Source: Streptomyces antibioticus (GTDB lineage: Bacteria; Actinomycetota; Actinomycetes; Streptomycetales; Streptomycetaceae). Taken from it: a DNA stretch of 64,000 bases. The DNA lies in NCBI RefSeq assembly GCF_001514065.1, contig NZ_KQ948427.1, positions 590,649 to 654,648 on the forward strand. The letters run 5' to 3'. Below are positions 16,653 through 25,999 of this stretch, piece after piece. The translations under genes and the position numbers were made by a program. Each line of letters begins with the position of its first letter. Position 1 is the first letter of the stretch. The notes below the pieces were generated by a model that was not told the origin of the DNA, made no database searches, and was given only the letters and a program-made list of their open reading frames with translations.

Positions 16653-18338
16653 GTGCGCAACAAAGCCAGACGTCCCAGACGTCGTCTCCTCGCCCTTCTC
16701 GCCACCGCCGGGCTCGCGCTCACCGGAGCCGTCGCGCTGCCCGGCACCGCTCAGGCGGCGAACATCCTGACCAACCCCGGCTTCGAGTCGGGGAGTCTCT
16801 CGCCCTGGTCCTGTACCGGGAACCTCGGCTCGGTCGTCTCCTCCCCCGTGCACGGCGGCTCCAAGGCCCTTGCGGGGGCGGTGAGTTCGAGTGACAACGC
16901 CAAGTGCAGCCAGACCGTGGCCGTGAAGCCGAACACTGCCTACACGCTCAGCGGCTGGGTGCGCGGCAGCTACGTCTACCTCGGGGTGGACGGCGGCGCC
17001 TCCACCTGGACGTCGTCGCCGTCGGCCTACGCCCAGCTCAGCGTCAACTTCACCACCGGTGCCTCGCAGACCAGCGCCACGATCTACACCCACGGCTGGT
17101 ACGCGCAGGGCACCTACTACGCCGACGACATCAGCCTCGACGGGCCCGGTGGCGGCGGCGGTTCGGACACGCAGGCGCCGACCGCGCCGGCCGGTCTCCG
17201 GTCCACCGCGAAGACTTCCTCCACCGTGTCGCTGGCCTGGAACGCCTCGACGGACAACGTCGGCGTCACCGCGTACGACATCTACAGCGGCTCCAACCAG
17301 GTACTGAGCGTCTCCGGTACGACGGCCACCGTCAGCGGGCTCTCCGCCAGTACCGCCTACACCTTCACCGTGAAGGCCCGGGACGCGGCCGGGAACACCT
17401 CGGCGGCCTCCAACGCCGTGAGCGTCACGACCGACGCGGGCGGCGGTGGCGGTACCGGGTTCAAGCAGGCCGCGCCCTATCTGTACGAGGGCTGGGGCGA
17501 TCCGCCGAGCGTGTCGACGGTGATGAGCTCGACCGGCATCAAGTGGTTCACGATGGCGTTCATGCTGGACGGCGGCGGCTGCAACCCCATGTGGGACAGC
17601 GCCCGGCCGCTGACCGGCGGGGTCGACCAGACGGTCATCAACCAGATCCGTTCGGCGGGCGGGGACATCGTGCCCTCGTTCGGCGGCTGGCAGGGCAGCA
17701 AGCTCGGCGCCAACTGCTCCTCCGCCAGTGCGCTCGCCGCGGCGCTCCAGAAGGTGATCGACGCCTACTCGCTCAAGGCGATCGACATGGACATCGAGAA
17801 CACGGACGAGTTCGAGAACGAGGCCGTGCAGGCGAGGATCCTCACCGCGCTGAAGACGGTCAAGGCCAACAACCCCGGCCTGAAGACCATCGTCACCTTC
17901 GGCACCTCGACCACCGGACCGACCTACTACGGCAACCGGCTGATCGAGCAGGCCAAGTCCATCGGCGCCGACATCGACGTCTTCACCATCATGCCGTTCG
18001 ACTTCGGCGGCGGCTCCGACATGTACGGCAACACCGTGAACGCGACGGAGGGGCTGAAGGCCAAGCTGAAGTCCACCTTCGGCTGGGACGACGCGACCGC
18101 CTACGCCCACATCGGCATCTCGGGCATGAACGGGCTCAGCGACCAGCAGGAGCTGACGAGCCCGGCCATCTGGACGCAGATCCGCGACTGGGCGAACTCC
18201 CACCACATCGCCCGGCTCGCGTTCTGGTCGGTCAACCGCGACCGGCCGTGCGCGGGTGGCGGCGTGGTGAGCAACTGCTCCGGCATCAGCCAGAACAACT
18301 GGCAGTTCACCTCGATCACGGCCGGGTTCACCGGCTGA
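16653..18338 (+). CDS. Secreted GH18 chitinase-like enzyme with CBM and fibronectin III domains
   Basis: 561 residues. Sec signal peptide with Arg-rich start and cleavage near TAQA-ANILT (residue 35). Then a CBM4/9-like domain (about 36-150, NPGFESGSLSPW start), a Gly linker, a fibronectin type III domain (about 170-262), a second Gly linker, and a GH18 domain (about 270-561). The catalytic DxDxE is IDMDIEN, with E382 as the acid; the residue after it is Asn rather than the usual Tyr or Gly. GTG 16653 has AGGGAG upstream. It probably cleaves chitin or another GlcNAc-containing glycan; the neighbouring fucosidase and mannosidase leave room for endo-N-acetylglucosaminidase activity. Confidence 0.9.
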   Translation: MRNKARRPRRRLLALLATAGLALTGAVALPGTAQAANILTNPGFESGSLSPWSCTGNLGSVVSSPVHGGSKALAGAVSSSDNAKCSQTVAVKPNTAYTLSGWVRGSYVYLGVDGGASTWTSSPSAYAQLSVNFTTGASQTSATIYTHGWYAQGTYYADDISLDGPGGGGGSDTQAPTAPAGLRSTAKTSSTVSLAWNASTDNVGVTAYDIYSGSNQVLSVSGTTATVSGLSASTAYTFTVKARDAAGNTSAASNAVSVTTDAGGGGGTGFKQAAPYLYEGWGDPPSVSTVMSSTGIKWFTMAFMLDGGGCNPMWDSARPLTGGVDQTVINQIRSAGGDIVPSFGGWQGSKLGANCSSASALAAALQKVIDAYSLKAIDMDIENTDEFENEAVQARILTALKTVKANNPGLKTIVTFGTSTTGPTYYGNRLIEQAKSIGADIDVFTIMPFDFGGGSDMYGNTVNATEGLKAKLKSTFGWDDATAYAHIGISGMNGLSDQQELTSPAIWTQIRDWANSHHIARLAFWSVNRDRPCAGGGVVSNCSGISQNNWQFTSITAGFTG

Positions 18339-18341
18339 GCG

Positions 18342-18379
18342 GGCGGTGCCTGCCGGTCCCTGAACCGGCAGGCACCGCC
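18342..18379. terminator. Bidirectional terminator hairpin
   Basis: Perfect 16-base stem GGCGGTGCCTGCCGGT / ACCGGCAGGCACCGCC with a six-base loop, located between the convergent GH18 and GH29 genes. It starts four bases after the GH18 stop codon and ends seven bases from the GH29 stop codon, so it can serve both. Confidence 0.85.
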
Positions 18380-18385
18380 GCGGTG

Positions 18386-19636
18386 TCAGAACCGGCCCGA
18401 ACCCCGGTAGAGCTCCAACTCCCCGTCCAGCTCGACCTTGAGCACCGTGGCGTACGGGTCGAGGTCCGCCGCGGCCGGCGGGTCGATCCACTCGATGCCG
18501 ACGGCCTCGTGGAGCCCGCCCACCTTCCGGTGGGCGAGTTCCGTGCCGGTGCCGAGGACGGTCACCCCGCGGACCGGGGTGACCAGTCCGCGCAGGCCGA
18601 TCTCGGCGCGCGGCGCGTCGAACAGGACCAGGTACAGCGTCCGGCCGTCCGCGGAGAGGGTGCTGGGACCGTAGTGGTGTCCGGCGGGCAGTCCGCGCCG
18701 GGTGCCGTACACCGCCTCGGAGTGCTTCCCGATCCACTCCCCCAGCCCTTCGAGACGCTCCACCTGCGGCTGCGGGATGGTGCCGTCCTCCATCGGGCCG
18801 ACGTCGAGGAGCAGGTTGCCGCCGCCCCCGATGGTCTCGGTGAAGTAGCGGATCAGCTGGCTCAGCGACTTGTGGTTGTGGTCGGCGTGCTGGTAACCCC
18901 ACGAGTCGTTGATGGTGAGGCACAACTCCCACGGCCCGTCCGGCGGTTCGATGGGCGCGCCCTGTTCGGGGGTGGCGTAGTCGCCCTCGCTGAGCATGCG
19001 GGCGTTGAACACGACATCCGGCACGTACGACCGTATGAGCGCGGCCAGTTCCGGGATGCGCCACTGCTCCTCGCTGCGGTCCCACTCGCCGTCGAACCAC
19101 ATCAGGTCCGGCCGGTAGCGGGAGGCCAGTTCGCGGATCTGGCCGTCCCGGTAGGCCAGGAAACGCTCCCAGGCCTCCAGGTCCTCGTCCTCGGCGGCCA
19201 CCTCGGAGTAGCGGTTGTCCTCCTGCTCCGGCGGACGGCCCGGCTTGCGCGTGGAGGCGTAGTCCGGGTGGTTCCAGTCGGAGTGGGAGTAGTAGAAGCC
19301 GACCTTGAGGTCCTTCTCGCGCAGGGCCTCGGCGTAGGGGCCGACGTAGTCCTTGCCGAGGTTGAGGTCGCCGAACTCCGTGTCCCACAGGGCCACTCCG
19401 TCGTGGTGACGGGTCGTCAGCACGGCGTATTTCGCCCCGGCGCGGGCGAACAGGTCGGCCCACTCGCGCGGGTCGTACTCGGCTCCCGTGAAGCGCTCCA
19501 GCTGGGACATGTACCGGTCGTGCGGGACGATGTCGTCGTAGAAGGACCAGGACTCCTGGACGCCGTCGACGGCGTAGATGCCCCAGTGGACGAAGATCCC
19601 CAACTTGGCGTCGGTGAACCACGGTTGCATCGGCAT
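18386..19636 (-). CDS. GH29 alpha-L-fucosidase (cytoplasmic)
   Basis: 416 residues, without signal peptide. It removes terminal alpha-fucose. Family signatures: KLGIFVHWGIYAV at the N-terminus, the TTRHHDG loop (about 74-80), and DLMWFDGEW, in which D182 is the expected nucleophile. The ATG at 19636 lies three bases after the stop of the GH38 gene, so both are translated from one message. The lack of a signal peptide means its substrate must first be imported, which fits the ABC importer 6 kb away. Other activities within GH29 are possible. Confidence 0.9.
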   Translation of the reverse strand: MPMQPWFTDAKLGIFVHWGIYAVDGVQESWSFYDDIVPHDRYMSQLERFTGAEYDPREWADLFARAGAKYAVLTTRHHDGVALWDTEFGDLNLGKDYVGPYAEALREKDLKVGFYYSHSDWNHPDYASTRKPGRPPEQEDNRYSEVAAEDEDLEAWERFLAYRDGQIRELASRYRPDLMWFDGEWDRSEEQWRIPELAALIRSYVPDVVFNARMLSEGDYATPEQGAPIEPPDGPWELCLTINDSWGYQHADHNHKSLSQLIRYFTETIGGGGNLLLDVGPMEDGTIPQPQVERLEGLGEWIGKHSEAVYGTRRGLPAGHHYGPSTLSADGRTLYLVLFDAPRAEIGLRGLVTPVRGVTVLGTGTELAHRKVGGLHEAVGIEWIDPPAAADLDPYATVLKVELDGELELYRGSGRF

Positions 19637-19639
19637 CGG

Positions 19640-22600
19640 TCACCCCCTCCGCAGCCGGAGGGTCAGGATCTGGAAGGGCCGCAGTGCGACGGGGACGGTG
19701 CCGTCCGTGACGTCGGCGGTCTCCAGCGGGCGCTCCAGCAGGTCGGTGACCTCGGCGCCCGTGAGCGGGAAGCCGGTCCGCAGCAGACCCTGCGCGCGGC
19801 CGCCACGCGACTCGTACAGCCGCACCACCACGTCACCCGACCCGTCGTCGGCGAGCTTGACCGCCTCGACGGTGATGCCGTCGCCGTCGACCGAGACGAC
19901 CGGCTCGGGCGCGCCCGCCGCGTCGGCCACCCGGAGGGGAAGGTTGAGGGCGTAGCCCTCGGCGACGGCGTCCTCGATGCTCGCGCCGGGCAGCAGCGCG
20001 TAGGTGAAGCGGTGCCTGCCCTGGTCGGCCTCCGGGTCCGGGATGCGCGGGGCGCGGACCAGGCTGAGGCTGACCTTGGTCGTCGTACCGCCGTCCTCTC
20101 GGACCGTGCGGGTGACGTCGTGGCCGTACGTCGAGTCGTTGATGACGGCGACGCCGTAGCCGGGTTCGCCGACGTGCACCCAGCGGTGGCCGGAGACCTC
20201 GAAGCGGGCCGCCTCCCAGCTGGTGTTGGTGTGGGTGGGGCGCTGGATGTGGCCGAACTGGATCTCGGCGGAGGAGTGCGCGGCGCGCACGTCCACCGGG
20301 AATCCCGCCTTGAGGATCTTCTCGGCCTCGTGCCAGTCGATCTCGGTCTCGAAGTCGATGCGGGGGCTGCCGGCGCGCAGGGTGATGGTCTGGACGAGCT
20401 TCGAGCCCTTGCCGAAGTCGCGCGTGACGCGGACCGCACCGAGCAGCGGGTCGTCCGAGACGACCTCGACCGCCGAGGCCTCCAGCAGGTCCGTGTACCG
20501 GTTGCGGTAGTGCTTGTCGATGTCCCAGGCGTCCCAGTAGTTCGGGAGGTCGGTGTGCAGGCGCAGCAAGTTGCCCTGGTCCGCGAGGACTTCGCGCTGA
20601 GCGCGCAGGTCGTAGACGGACGACAGCGTGCCGTCCTCCGCGACCTCCACCCGCACCAGGCCGTTGTCGAGGACCCGGCCCTCGACCGTCACGGGCTGGG
20701 CGGGCTCGGACGGCGTCACGGCGGCGCTGCCGTTGGCGGGCACCGACACGTACGCCAGGGAGCCCCCGGCGGTGCGGATCACCTCGGCGCGGTCGTACGG
20801 ACTGGTGTTGAAGACCCGCGCGCCACCGCCGCCCAGCGCCGCGACCGCCTCTGCCGTCAGCGCCTCCAACTCCTCGGCGACACGGGCGTATTCGGCCTCC
20901 GCCTCGCGGTGCACCCAGGCGATCGAGGAGCCCGGCAGGATGTCGTGGAACTGGTGCAGCAGGACCGTCTTCCAGAGACGGTCGAGCTTCTCGTACGGGT
21001 AGGCGTAGTCCGGCGCGTGCAGCGCGGCCGTCGTCGCCCACAACTCGGCCTCGCGCAGCTTGTGTTCGCTGCGCCGGTTGCCCTGCTTGGTGCGGGCCTG
21101 GGAGGTGTAGGTGGCGCGGTGGAGTTCGAGGTAGAGCTCGCCGTGCCAGACGGGAGCGTCCTCGTACTCGGCGCGGGCCTTGGCGAAGAACTCGTCGGGG
21201 TGCTCGACGACGACCTTGGGCGAGCCCTCCAAGTCGGCCAGACGACGGGCGCGTTCCATGATCTCGCGGGTGGGGCCGCCACCGCCGTCGCCCCAGCCGA
21301 AGGGGGCCAGCGAGCGCGTACCGGCGCCCTTCTCGGCGTAGTTGCGGACCGCGCGGTCCATCTCCTCGCCGGAGAAGCGGGCGTTGTAGGTGTCGACGGG
21401 CGGGAAGTGCGTGAAGATGCGAGTGCCGTCGATGCCCTCCCACCAGAAGGTGTGGTGGGGGAACTTGTTGGTCTGGTTCCAGGAGATCTTCTGGGTGAGG
21501 AACCAGTCGTTGCCGGCGAGCTTGGCGAGCTGCGGGTAGGCGGCGTTGTAGCCGAAGGAGTCCGGCAGCCAGACACCCTTGGTCTCGACGCCGAAGTGCT
21601 CGATGAAGAACCGCTTGCCGTGGATGAGCTGGCGGGCGATGGCCTCGCCGCCGGGCAGGTTGCCGTCGGACTCGACCCACATGCCGCCGACCGGCGCCCA
21701 CTGGCCCTTCTTCACGGACTCCTGGATGCGGGCCCAGACGTGCGGGTAGTTGTCGCGGACCCACTCGTACTGCTGGGCCTGGGAGCAGGCGAAGATGAAG
21801 TCGTCGTACTCGTCGGCCAGGGACGTCACGTTCGAGAAGGTGCGGGACGTCTTGCGCTTGGTCTCGCGGATGGGCCACAGCCAGGCGGAGTCGATGTGGG
21901 CGTGGCCCACGCCGGAGACGACGTGCGCGCTGGCGTGGGCGGGCTTGGCCAGGACGGGGGCGAGCACCTCGCGGACGGCCGCCGCGCTGCCGGAGATGTC
22001 GTCCAGGTCGAGGGTGTCCATGGCCCGGTCGAGGGCGTGCATGATCTCGTGGCGGCGCGGCTCGTGGTCGCCGAGATGGGTCATGACGCCGAGCAGCACC
22101 TGGATGTCCAGGTCGAGGTGCCAGACCTCCTCGTCGAGGACGGCGATGTCGGCGCGGTGGAAGGTGTAGAGCGGCTTGTCGCCCGCCGTCAGGACATCGC
22201 CCAGCAGGGTGGGCTCGGAGAAGTTGTTCGCCAGGATGTCGGGGTTGGAGGCGGCCTCGACCAGGTAGTCGATCCGCTCGCCGCCGGTGGCCGGGTTGGC
22301 GATCGGGACGTACTGGTTGAGCGGGTTGACCGCCTTCAGGGGGCGCCCGTCGGGCAGGTGGACGAGGGCCTCGGCCTGGTTGCCGGGCCAGTCGCCGGTG
22401 AAGCCGAGGTCGATGACGGCCTCCACGCGCCGCCCGGCGAACTCGGCGGGCACCTCGCCGCGCATCCGGAACCAGGTGGTCCCCCAGGGCGGGCCCCAGG
22501 GGGTGTTCATGGCGAAGGGCTCGTAGCGGGCGGCGGCGGCCTCCTCGAAGGGGACCGGCTCCCCGGGCGCCTGCCACGCCTCGACCTCGAAGGGGACGGT

Positions 22601-22681
22601 GGCCGCGTAGATCGCGGGCTTGATGCGCTGGGTGTGGAGGCGCTCTACGCGCTCCTCGATCCGTCGGCGTTCGTCGTGCAT
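19640..22681 (-). CDS. GH38 alpha-mannosidase (cytoplasmic)
   Basis: 1013 residues, full length for the family and without signal peptide. An N-terminal beta region (about 1-250) precedes the catalytic domain with the zinc-binding motif GVGHAHIDSAWLWPIRE (259-264 core) and nucleophile D374 in VWLPDSFGYN, then a C-terminal mannosidase domain (about 640-1013). It trims alpha-mannose from glycans, and with GH29 it would act on imported fucose/mannose oligosaccharides. First gene of a two-gene operon, with a LacI-type palindrome just upstream. Confidence 0.92.
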   Translation of the reverse strand: MHDERRRIEERVERLHTQRIKPAIYAATVPFEVEAWQAPGEPVPFEEAAAARYEPFAMNTPWGPPWGTTWFRMRGEVPAEFAGRRVEAVIDLGFTGDWPGNQAEALVHLPDGRPLKAVNPLNQYVPIANPATGGERIDYLVEAASNPDILANNFSEPTLLGDVLTAGDKPLYTFHRADIAVLDEEVWHLDLDIQVLLGVMTHLGDHEPRRHEIMHALDRAMDTLDLDDISGSAAAVREVLAPVLAKPAHASAHVVSGVGHAHIDSAWLWPIRETKRKTSRTFSNVTSLADEYDDFIFACSQAQQYEWVRDNYPHVWARIQESVKKGQWAPVGGMWVESDGNLPGGEAIARQLIHGKRFFIEHFGVETKGVWLPDSFGYNAAYPQLAKLAGNDWFLTQKISWNQTNKFPHHTFWWEGIDGTRIFTHFPPVDTYNARFSGEEMDRAVRNYAEKGAGTRSLAPFGWGDGGGGPTREIMERARRLADLEGSPKVVVEHPDEFFAKARAEYEDAPVWHGELYLELHRATYTSQARTKQGNRRSEHKLREAELWATTAALHAPDYAYPYEKLDRLWKTVLLHQFHDILPGSSIAWVHREAEAEYARVAEELEALTAEAVAALGGGGARVFNTSPYDRAEVIRTAGGSLAYVSVPANGSAAVTPSEPAQPVTVEGRVLDNGLVRVEVAEDGTLSSVYDLRAQREVLADQGNLLRLHTDLPNYWDAWDIDKHYRNRYTDLLEASAVEVVSDDPLLGAVRVTRDFGKGSKLVQTITLRAGSPRIDFETEIDWHEAEKILKAGFPVDVRAAHSSAEIQFGHIQRPTHTNTSWEAARFEVSGHRWVHVGEPGYGVAVINDSTYGHDVTRTVREDGGTTTKVSLSLVRAPRIPDPEADQGRHRFTYALLPGASIEDAVAEGYALNLPLRVADAAGAPEPVVSVDGDGITVEAVKLADDGSGDVVVRLYESRGGRAQGLLRTGFPLTGAEVTDLLERPLETADVTDGTVPVALRPFQILTLRLRRG

Positions 22682-22729
22682 GGAGAGCTCCAGGGAGGAG
22701 GAAGAGAAGGGGTCGGCGGAGAAGGCGGG

Positions 22730-22743
22730 GGAAAGCGCTTACC
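22730..22743. promoter_or_regulatory. LacI-type palindrome upstream of the GH38/GH29 operon
   Basis: GGAAAGCGCTTACC, symmetric around AAGCGCTT with one mismatched pair, about 50 bases before the GH38 start. It has the central CG of LacI-family operators. The regulator could be encoded elsewhere; the nearest regulator in the cluster is DeoR type. Confidence 0.4.
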
Positions 22744-22752
22744 GGCAGGTGT

Positions 22753-24090
22753 TCACCTAAGGTACGCCAAGCCCGGATGGACCTCGCGATAGCCCTCCAC
22801 CAGCCGCCGGGCGACGTTCACGGAGTCCACGAGCGGGTGCAGCGCGAAGGCCTTCACCGCGGTCTCGCGGGAGCCGGAATCGGCCGCGGCGAGCACCTCG
22901 CGCTCGACCGCCTTGACCGCGCAGACCAGGCCGGTGGCGTGGTCGGGCAGCGGGGCGACGGTGACCGGGTGGGCGCCGTTGGCGTCCACGAGGCACGGGA
23001 CCTCGATCACGGCATCGTTGTCGAGCACCGAGAGGGTGCTCCGGTTCCGGACGTTCAGGATCAGGGTGGTCCGCTCGTCACGCGCGATGGCCCGCATCAG
23101 GGCCAGGGCGACCTTCTCGTAGCCGCCGGAGAGGTCGTCGGCGTCGCGCTCGCCCGCGCCGGCGGTCTCCCGGTTCTCGGACATGTAGGTGGCCTCGCGC
23201 TCGGCGCGGGTGCGGTCCCAGACGTCCAGGGCCTTCGCACCGGGGGCGCCGACCTCGTCGTAGAACCGGGCCTGCTGGTCGTGGAGGAAGGCGCCGCGGG
23301 TCTTCTCGGCCTGCTGGTAGGCGCGGACGGCCTCGCGGTTGAAGTAGTAGTAGTGCAGGTACTCGTTGGGGATCGCGCCCAGGGACTGGAGCCAGTCGAC
23401 GCCGAAGAGCTTGCCCTCCTCGAAGGAGCCGAGGAGCTCGGAGTCCGCGAGCAGGCGCGGGAGCTCGTCGCGGCCCGCGATGTGCAGGCCGCGGACCCAG
23501 CCGAGGTGGTTCAGGCCGACGTAGTCGATCCAGGCCTCGCGCGGGTTGGCGCCGAGCACGCGCGCGATACGGCGGCCGAGGCCGACCGGCGAGTCGCAGA
23601 TGCCGATGACGCGGTTGCCGAGGTGGCGGGACATGGCCTCGGTGACCAGACCGGCCGGGTTGGTGAAGTTGATGACCCAGGCGTCGGGGGCGAGGCGGGC
23701 CACCCGCTGGGCGATGTCGACGGCGACCGGGACCGTGCGCAGGCCGTAGGCGATGCCGCCCGCGCCGACCGTCTCCTGGCCGAGGACGCCCTCGGCGAGG
23801 GCCACCCGCTCGTCGTTGGCGCGGCCTTCGAGGCCGCCCACGCGGATCGCCGAGAAGATGAAGTCGGCGCCCCGCAGAGCCTCGTCGAGGTCGGTCGTGG
23901 CGGTCACCACGGGGGCGTCCGCCACCCGGGAGGCCTGCTCGGTGAGCACCCGGGTCACCGCCGCGAGCCGGCCGGCGTCCAAGTCGTGCAGGACGACCTC
24001 CGTCACCCGCCCCTCGCCGCGGTCGCCCAGCAGCGCCCCGTACACGAGCGGCACCCGGAACCCGCCGCCGCCCAGAATCGTCAGCTTCAC
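22753..24090 (-). CDS. GH4 glycosidase, 6-phospho-beta-glucosidase type
   Basis: 445 residues. GH4 enzymes use NAD+ and Mn2+ in an elimination mechanism. The Rossmann start KLTILGGGGFRVP binds NAD; NFTNPAGLVTEA, GICDSPVGLG (metal-binding Cys) and GLNHLGWV (metal-binding His) are all present. The GTG start at 24088-24090 overlaps the DeoR stop (GTGA), with AGGAAAGG upstream. The best match is to 6-phospho-glycosidases, which is unusual beside an ABC importer rather than a PTS. The PfkB kinase encoded next door may supply the phosphate. Exact specificity is uncertain. Confidence 0.88.
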   Translation of the reverse strand: MKLTILGGGGFRVPLVYGALLGDRGEGRVTEVVLHDLDAGRLAAVTRVLTEQASRVADAPVVTATTDLDEALRGADFIFSAIRVGGLEGRANDERVALAEGVLGQETVGAGGIAYGLRTVPVAVDIAQRVARLAPDAWVINFTNPAGLVTEAMSRHLGNRVIGICDSPVGLGRRIARVLGANPREAWIDYVGLNHLGWVRGLHIAGRDELPRLLADSELLGSFEEGKLFGVDWLQSLGAIPNEYLHYYYFNREAVRAYQQAEKTRGAFLHDQQARFYDEVGAPGAKALDVWDRTRAEREATYMSENRETAGAGERDADDLSGGYEKVALALMRAIARDERTTLILNVRNRSTLSVLDNDAVIEVPCLVDANGAHPVTVAPLPDHATGLVCAVKAVEREVLAAADSGSRETAVKAFALHPLVDSVNVARRLVEGYREVHPGLAYLR

Positions 24091-24872
24091 TCTTGAGCCT
24101 TTCCTACCGGCACCACCTCGACGCCGGCCTCCTCCAGGGAGGCCCGCGTCGCCGGGTCCGCCGGCGCGTTCGTCACCACCACGTCCAGGTCCTCGGGACC
24201 GCAGACCTTCGCCATCCCCGTACCCGGGAACTTCGCCGCGTCGGCGAGCAGCACCACCTTGTCGCTCGCCTTGATCATGGCGCGTTTGACCGGCACCTCG
24301 ACGACCGTCGTGTCCATCACCTGCCCACCGGGGCGCACTCCACTGGTGCCGAGGAAGAGCCAGTCGGCGTGCAGCTGGCGCAGATTGTCCTCGGTGAGGA
24401 AGCCGACCAGGGAGCGGTACTCACGGCGGACCATGCCGCCAAGCAGGACCAGCTCGATGCCCTCGTCGTCGGCGAGCTCCTCGTAGACCACCAGGTTGCT
24501 GGTGATCACCGTGAGGCGGCGGCCGTGCAGCTGGCGGGCGAGGCGGTAGGCGGTGGTGCCGATGTCGAGGAGGACCGACTGGCCGTCCTTGACCATGGCC
24601 GCCGCATGAGCGGCTATCGCGTCCTTCTCGGCCACCCTGACCTCGGCGACCTCGGCGAAGGGCTGGTCGCCCTCCTCGGCGCGGGCCCCGCCGTGGACCC
24701 GGGTGAGCAGCCCGTCCTCCTCCAGTTTGACCAGGTCGCGCCGGATGGTGGCGGGGCTCACACCGAGCTGCTCGGAGAGGTCGGTCACAGCCGCGGGGCC
24801 GCCCGAGCGCAGGGCCCGCAGGATGAGTTGATGTCGTCGTTCCGCCAGCATGCCGTGAACAGTACTCGTCAT
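24087..24872 (-). CDS. DeoR family transcriptional regulator
   Basis: 261 residues. N-terminal DeoR helix-turn-helix (about 8-60: VTDLSEQLGVSPATIRRDLV, then LEEDGLLTRVHGGA), followed by the DeoRC sugar-phosphate sensor domain (SVLLDIGTTAYRLA, LTVITSNLVVYEEL, LFLGTSGV). Effectors are usually phosphorylated sugars, which fits the kinase and GH4 gene flanking it. Cotranscribed with GH4 and divergent from the PfkB gene. ATG at 24872 chosen; a TTG at 24878 is possible. Confidence 0.9.
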   Translation of the reverse strand: MTSTVHGMLAERRHQLILRALRSGGPAAVTDLSEQLGVSPATIRRDLVKLEEDGLLTRVHGGARAEEGDQPFAEVAEVRVAEKDAIAAHAAAMVKDGQSVLLDIGTTAYRLARQLHGRRLTVITSNLVVYEELADDEGIELVLLGGMVRREYRSLVGFLTEDNLRQLHADWLFLGTSGVRPGGQVMDTTVVEVPVKRAMIKASDKVVLLADAAKFPGTGMAKVCGPEDLDVVVTNAPADPATRASLEEAGVEVVPVGKAQE

Positions 24873-24907
24873 CTTCAATCATTTCTATGCTCAGTTCTGC
24901 TCGGGTA

Positions 24908-24971
24908 TTGACCAATCGTGCGGAGCGGCGCACGATTCCGGTCATCGAAATTGACGAGTTTTGACGAGAGG
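24908..24971 (+). promoter_or_regulatory. Divergent promoter/operator region between deoR and pfkB genes
   Basis: TTGACC (24908-24913) is followed by a 9-base inverted repeat AATCGTGCG-GAGCGG-CGCACGATT (24914-24937). Two more direct copies of the TTGACGAG element lie at 24951-24958 and 24962-24969. A -10 candidate ACGATT overlaps the right arm. Inverted plus direct repeats fit a DeoR-type operator controlling both directions. Confidence 0.5.
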
Positions 24972-24979
24972 TGCCGAGT

Positions 24980-25999
24980 GTGGATGACGACAGGCCCGAC
25001 GTACTCCTGACCGGGCTGCTCTTCTACGACCTCGTCCTCACGGGGCTCGGAAAGCCGCCGACGCCGGGCGAGGAGATCTGGACCGGCGGCATGGGCTGCG
25101 GCCCCGGCGGCATCGCGAACCTCGCGGTGGCCGCGTCCCGGTTCGGTCTGCGCACCTCGCTCGCCACGGTCTTCGGCGACGACTTCTACGGCGAGTACTG
25201 CCGGGACGTGCTGCGCGACCAGGAGGACATCGACCTCGCGCTCTCCCGCACCGCGGACGGCTGGCCCACCCCCGTCACCGTCTCGCTGGCCCAGGACCAC
25301 GACCGCGCCCTCGTCACCCACGGCTCCGAGCCCCCGTACTCGCAGGACGCGCTGATGGGCGACCCGCCCGAGGCACGCACGGCCCTCGTCCACCTCGAGG
25401 CCGAACCCCGCGCGTGGATCGGCAAGGCCGCCGCGAACGGCACCCACATCTACGCCGATGTCGGCTGGGACCCCACCCAGCAGTGGTCCACCGACCTCCT
25501 GGACCAGCTGAAGCTGTGCCACGCCTTCCTCCCCAACGAGTCCGAGGCGATGGCCTACACCCGCACCGACAGCGCACGGGCGGCTCTCGGCACGCTCTCC
25601 GAGCTGGTGCCGTTGGCCGTCGTCACGCGCGGCGGTGACGGCGCCCTCGCGGTCGACCAGACCACCGGCGAGTACGCGGACGTCCCCGCCCTCGACATCG
25701 ATGTCCTGGACGCGACCGGCGCCGGTGACGTGTTCGGCGCGAGCTTCGTCGCCGCCTCGCTCGCCGGCTGGCCGCTGGCCGAGCGGCTGCGGTTCGCCGT
25801 CCTCGCCGCCGGGCTCTCCGTCCAGCGGCCCGGCGGCGCACTGGCGGCTCCCGGCTGGTACGGCGTCGACCGCTGGTGGCGCTCCCTGACCGACCCCGGC
25901 CTGAAGCAGGCGTACGGATTCCTGGCGGACCGGCTCCCGGACGATCCGGGGCCGCCCGTCACGTACGCCCCCGTGACCCCACCCGCACGGCAGACCTGA
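24980..25999 (+). CDS. PfkB family carbohydrate kinase
   Basis: 339 residues. Ribokinase-fold sugar kinase: an N-terminal GGMGCGPGGIANLAVAASRFG (PfkB signature 1, sugar binding), and DVLDATGAGDVFGASFVAA (signature 2) holding the catalytic Asp and anion hole. GTG at 24980 has GAGAGG eight bases upstream; the GTG at 24971 overlaps that site. First gene of a plus-strand operon running into the ABC importer and GH2 enzyme, divergent from DeoR. It presumably phosphorylates a sugar released by the cluster's glycosidases. Confidence 0.9.
   Translation: MDDDRPDVLLTGLLFYDLVLTGLGKPPTPGEEIWTGGMGCGPGGIANLAVAASRFGLRTSLATVFGDDFYGEYCRDVLRDQEDIDLALSRTADGWPTPVTVSLAQDHDRALVTHGSEPPYSQDALMGDPPEARTALVHLEAEPRAWIGKAAANGTHIYADVGWDPTQQWSTDLLDQLKLCHAFLPNESEAMAYTRTDSARAALGTLSELVPLAVVTRGGDGALAVDQTTGEYADVPALDIDVLDATGAGDVFGASFVAASLAGWPLAERLRFAVLAAGLSVQRPGGALAAPGWYGVDRWWRSLTDPGLKQAYGFLADRLPDDPGPPVTYAPVTPPARQT

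Noticed and set aside
16653-18338. Calling the GH18 enzyme a confirmed chitinase
   Set aside because: DxDxE is present but the following residue and locus context leave other GlcNAc-linkage substrates possible.
15252-19643. A 1463-codon minus-strand frame
   Set aside because: It runs across the ATP-grasp, GH18 and GH29 genes in a wrong frame; the translated product has no domain.
16904-22792. A 1962-codon open frame on the plus strand, partly antisense to GH38 and GH29
   Set aside because: Shadow of real genes at high GC: low-complexity Arg/Gly/Asp-rich translation, no domains, and the opposite strand has clear enzymes with catalytic motifs.
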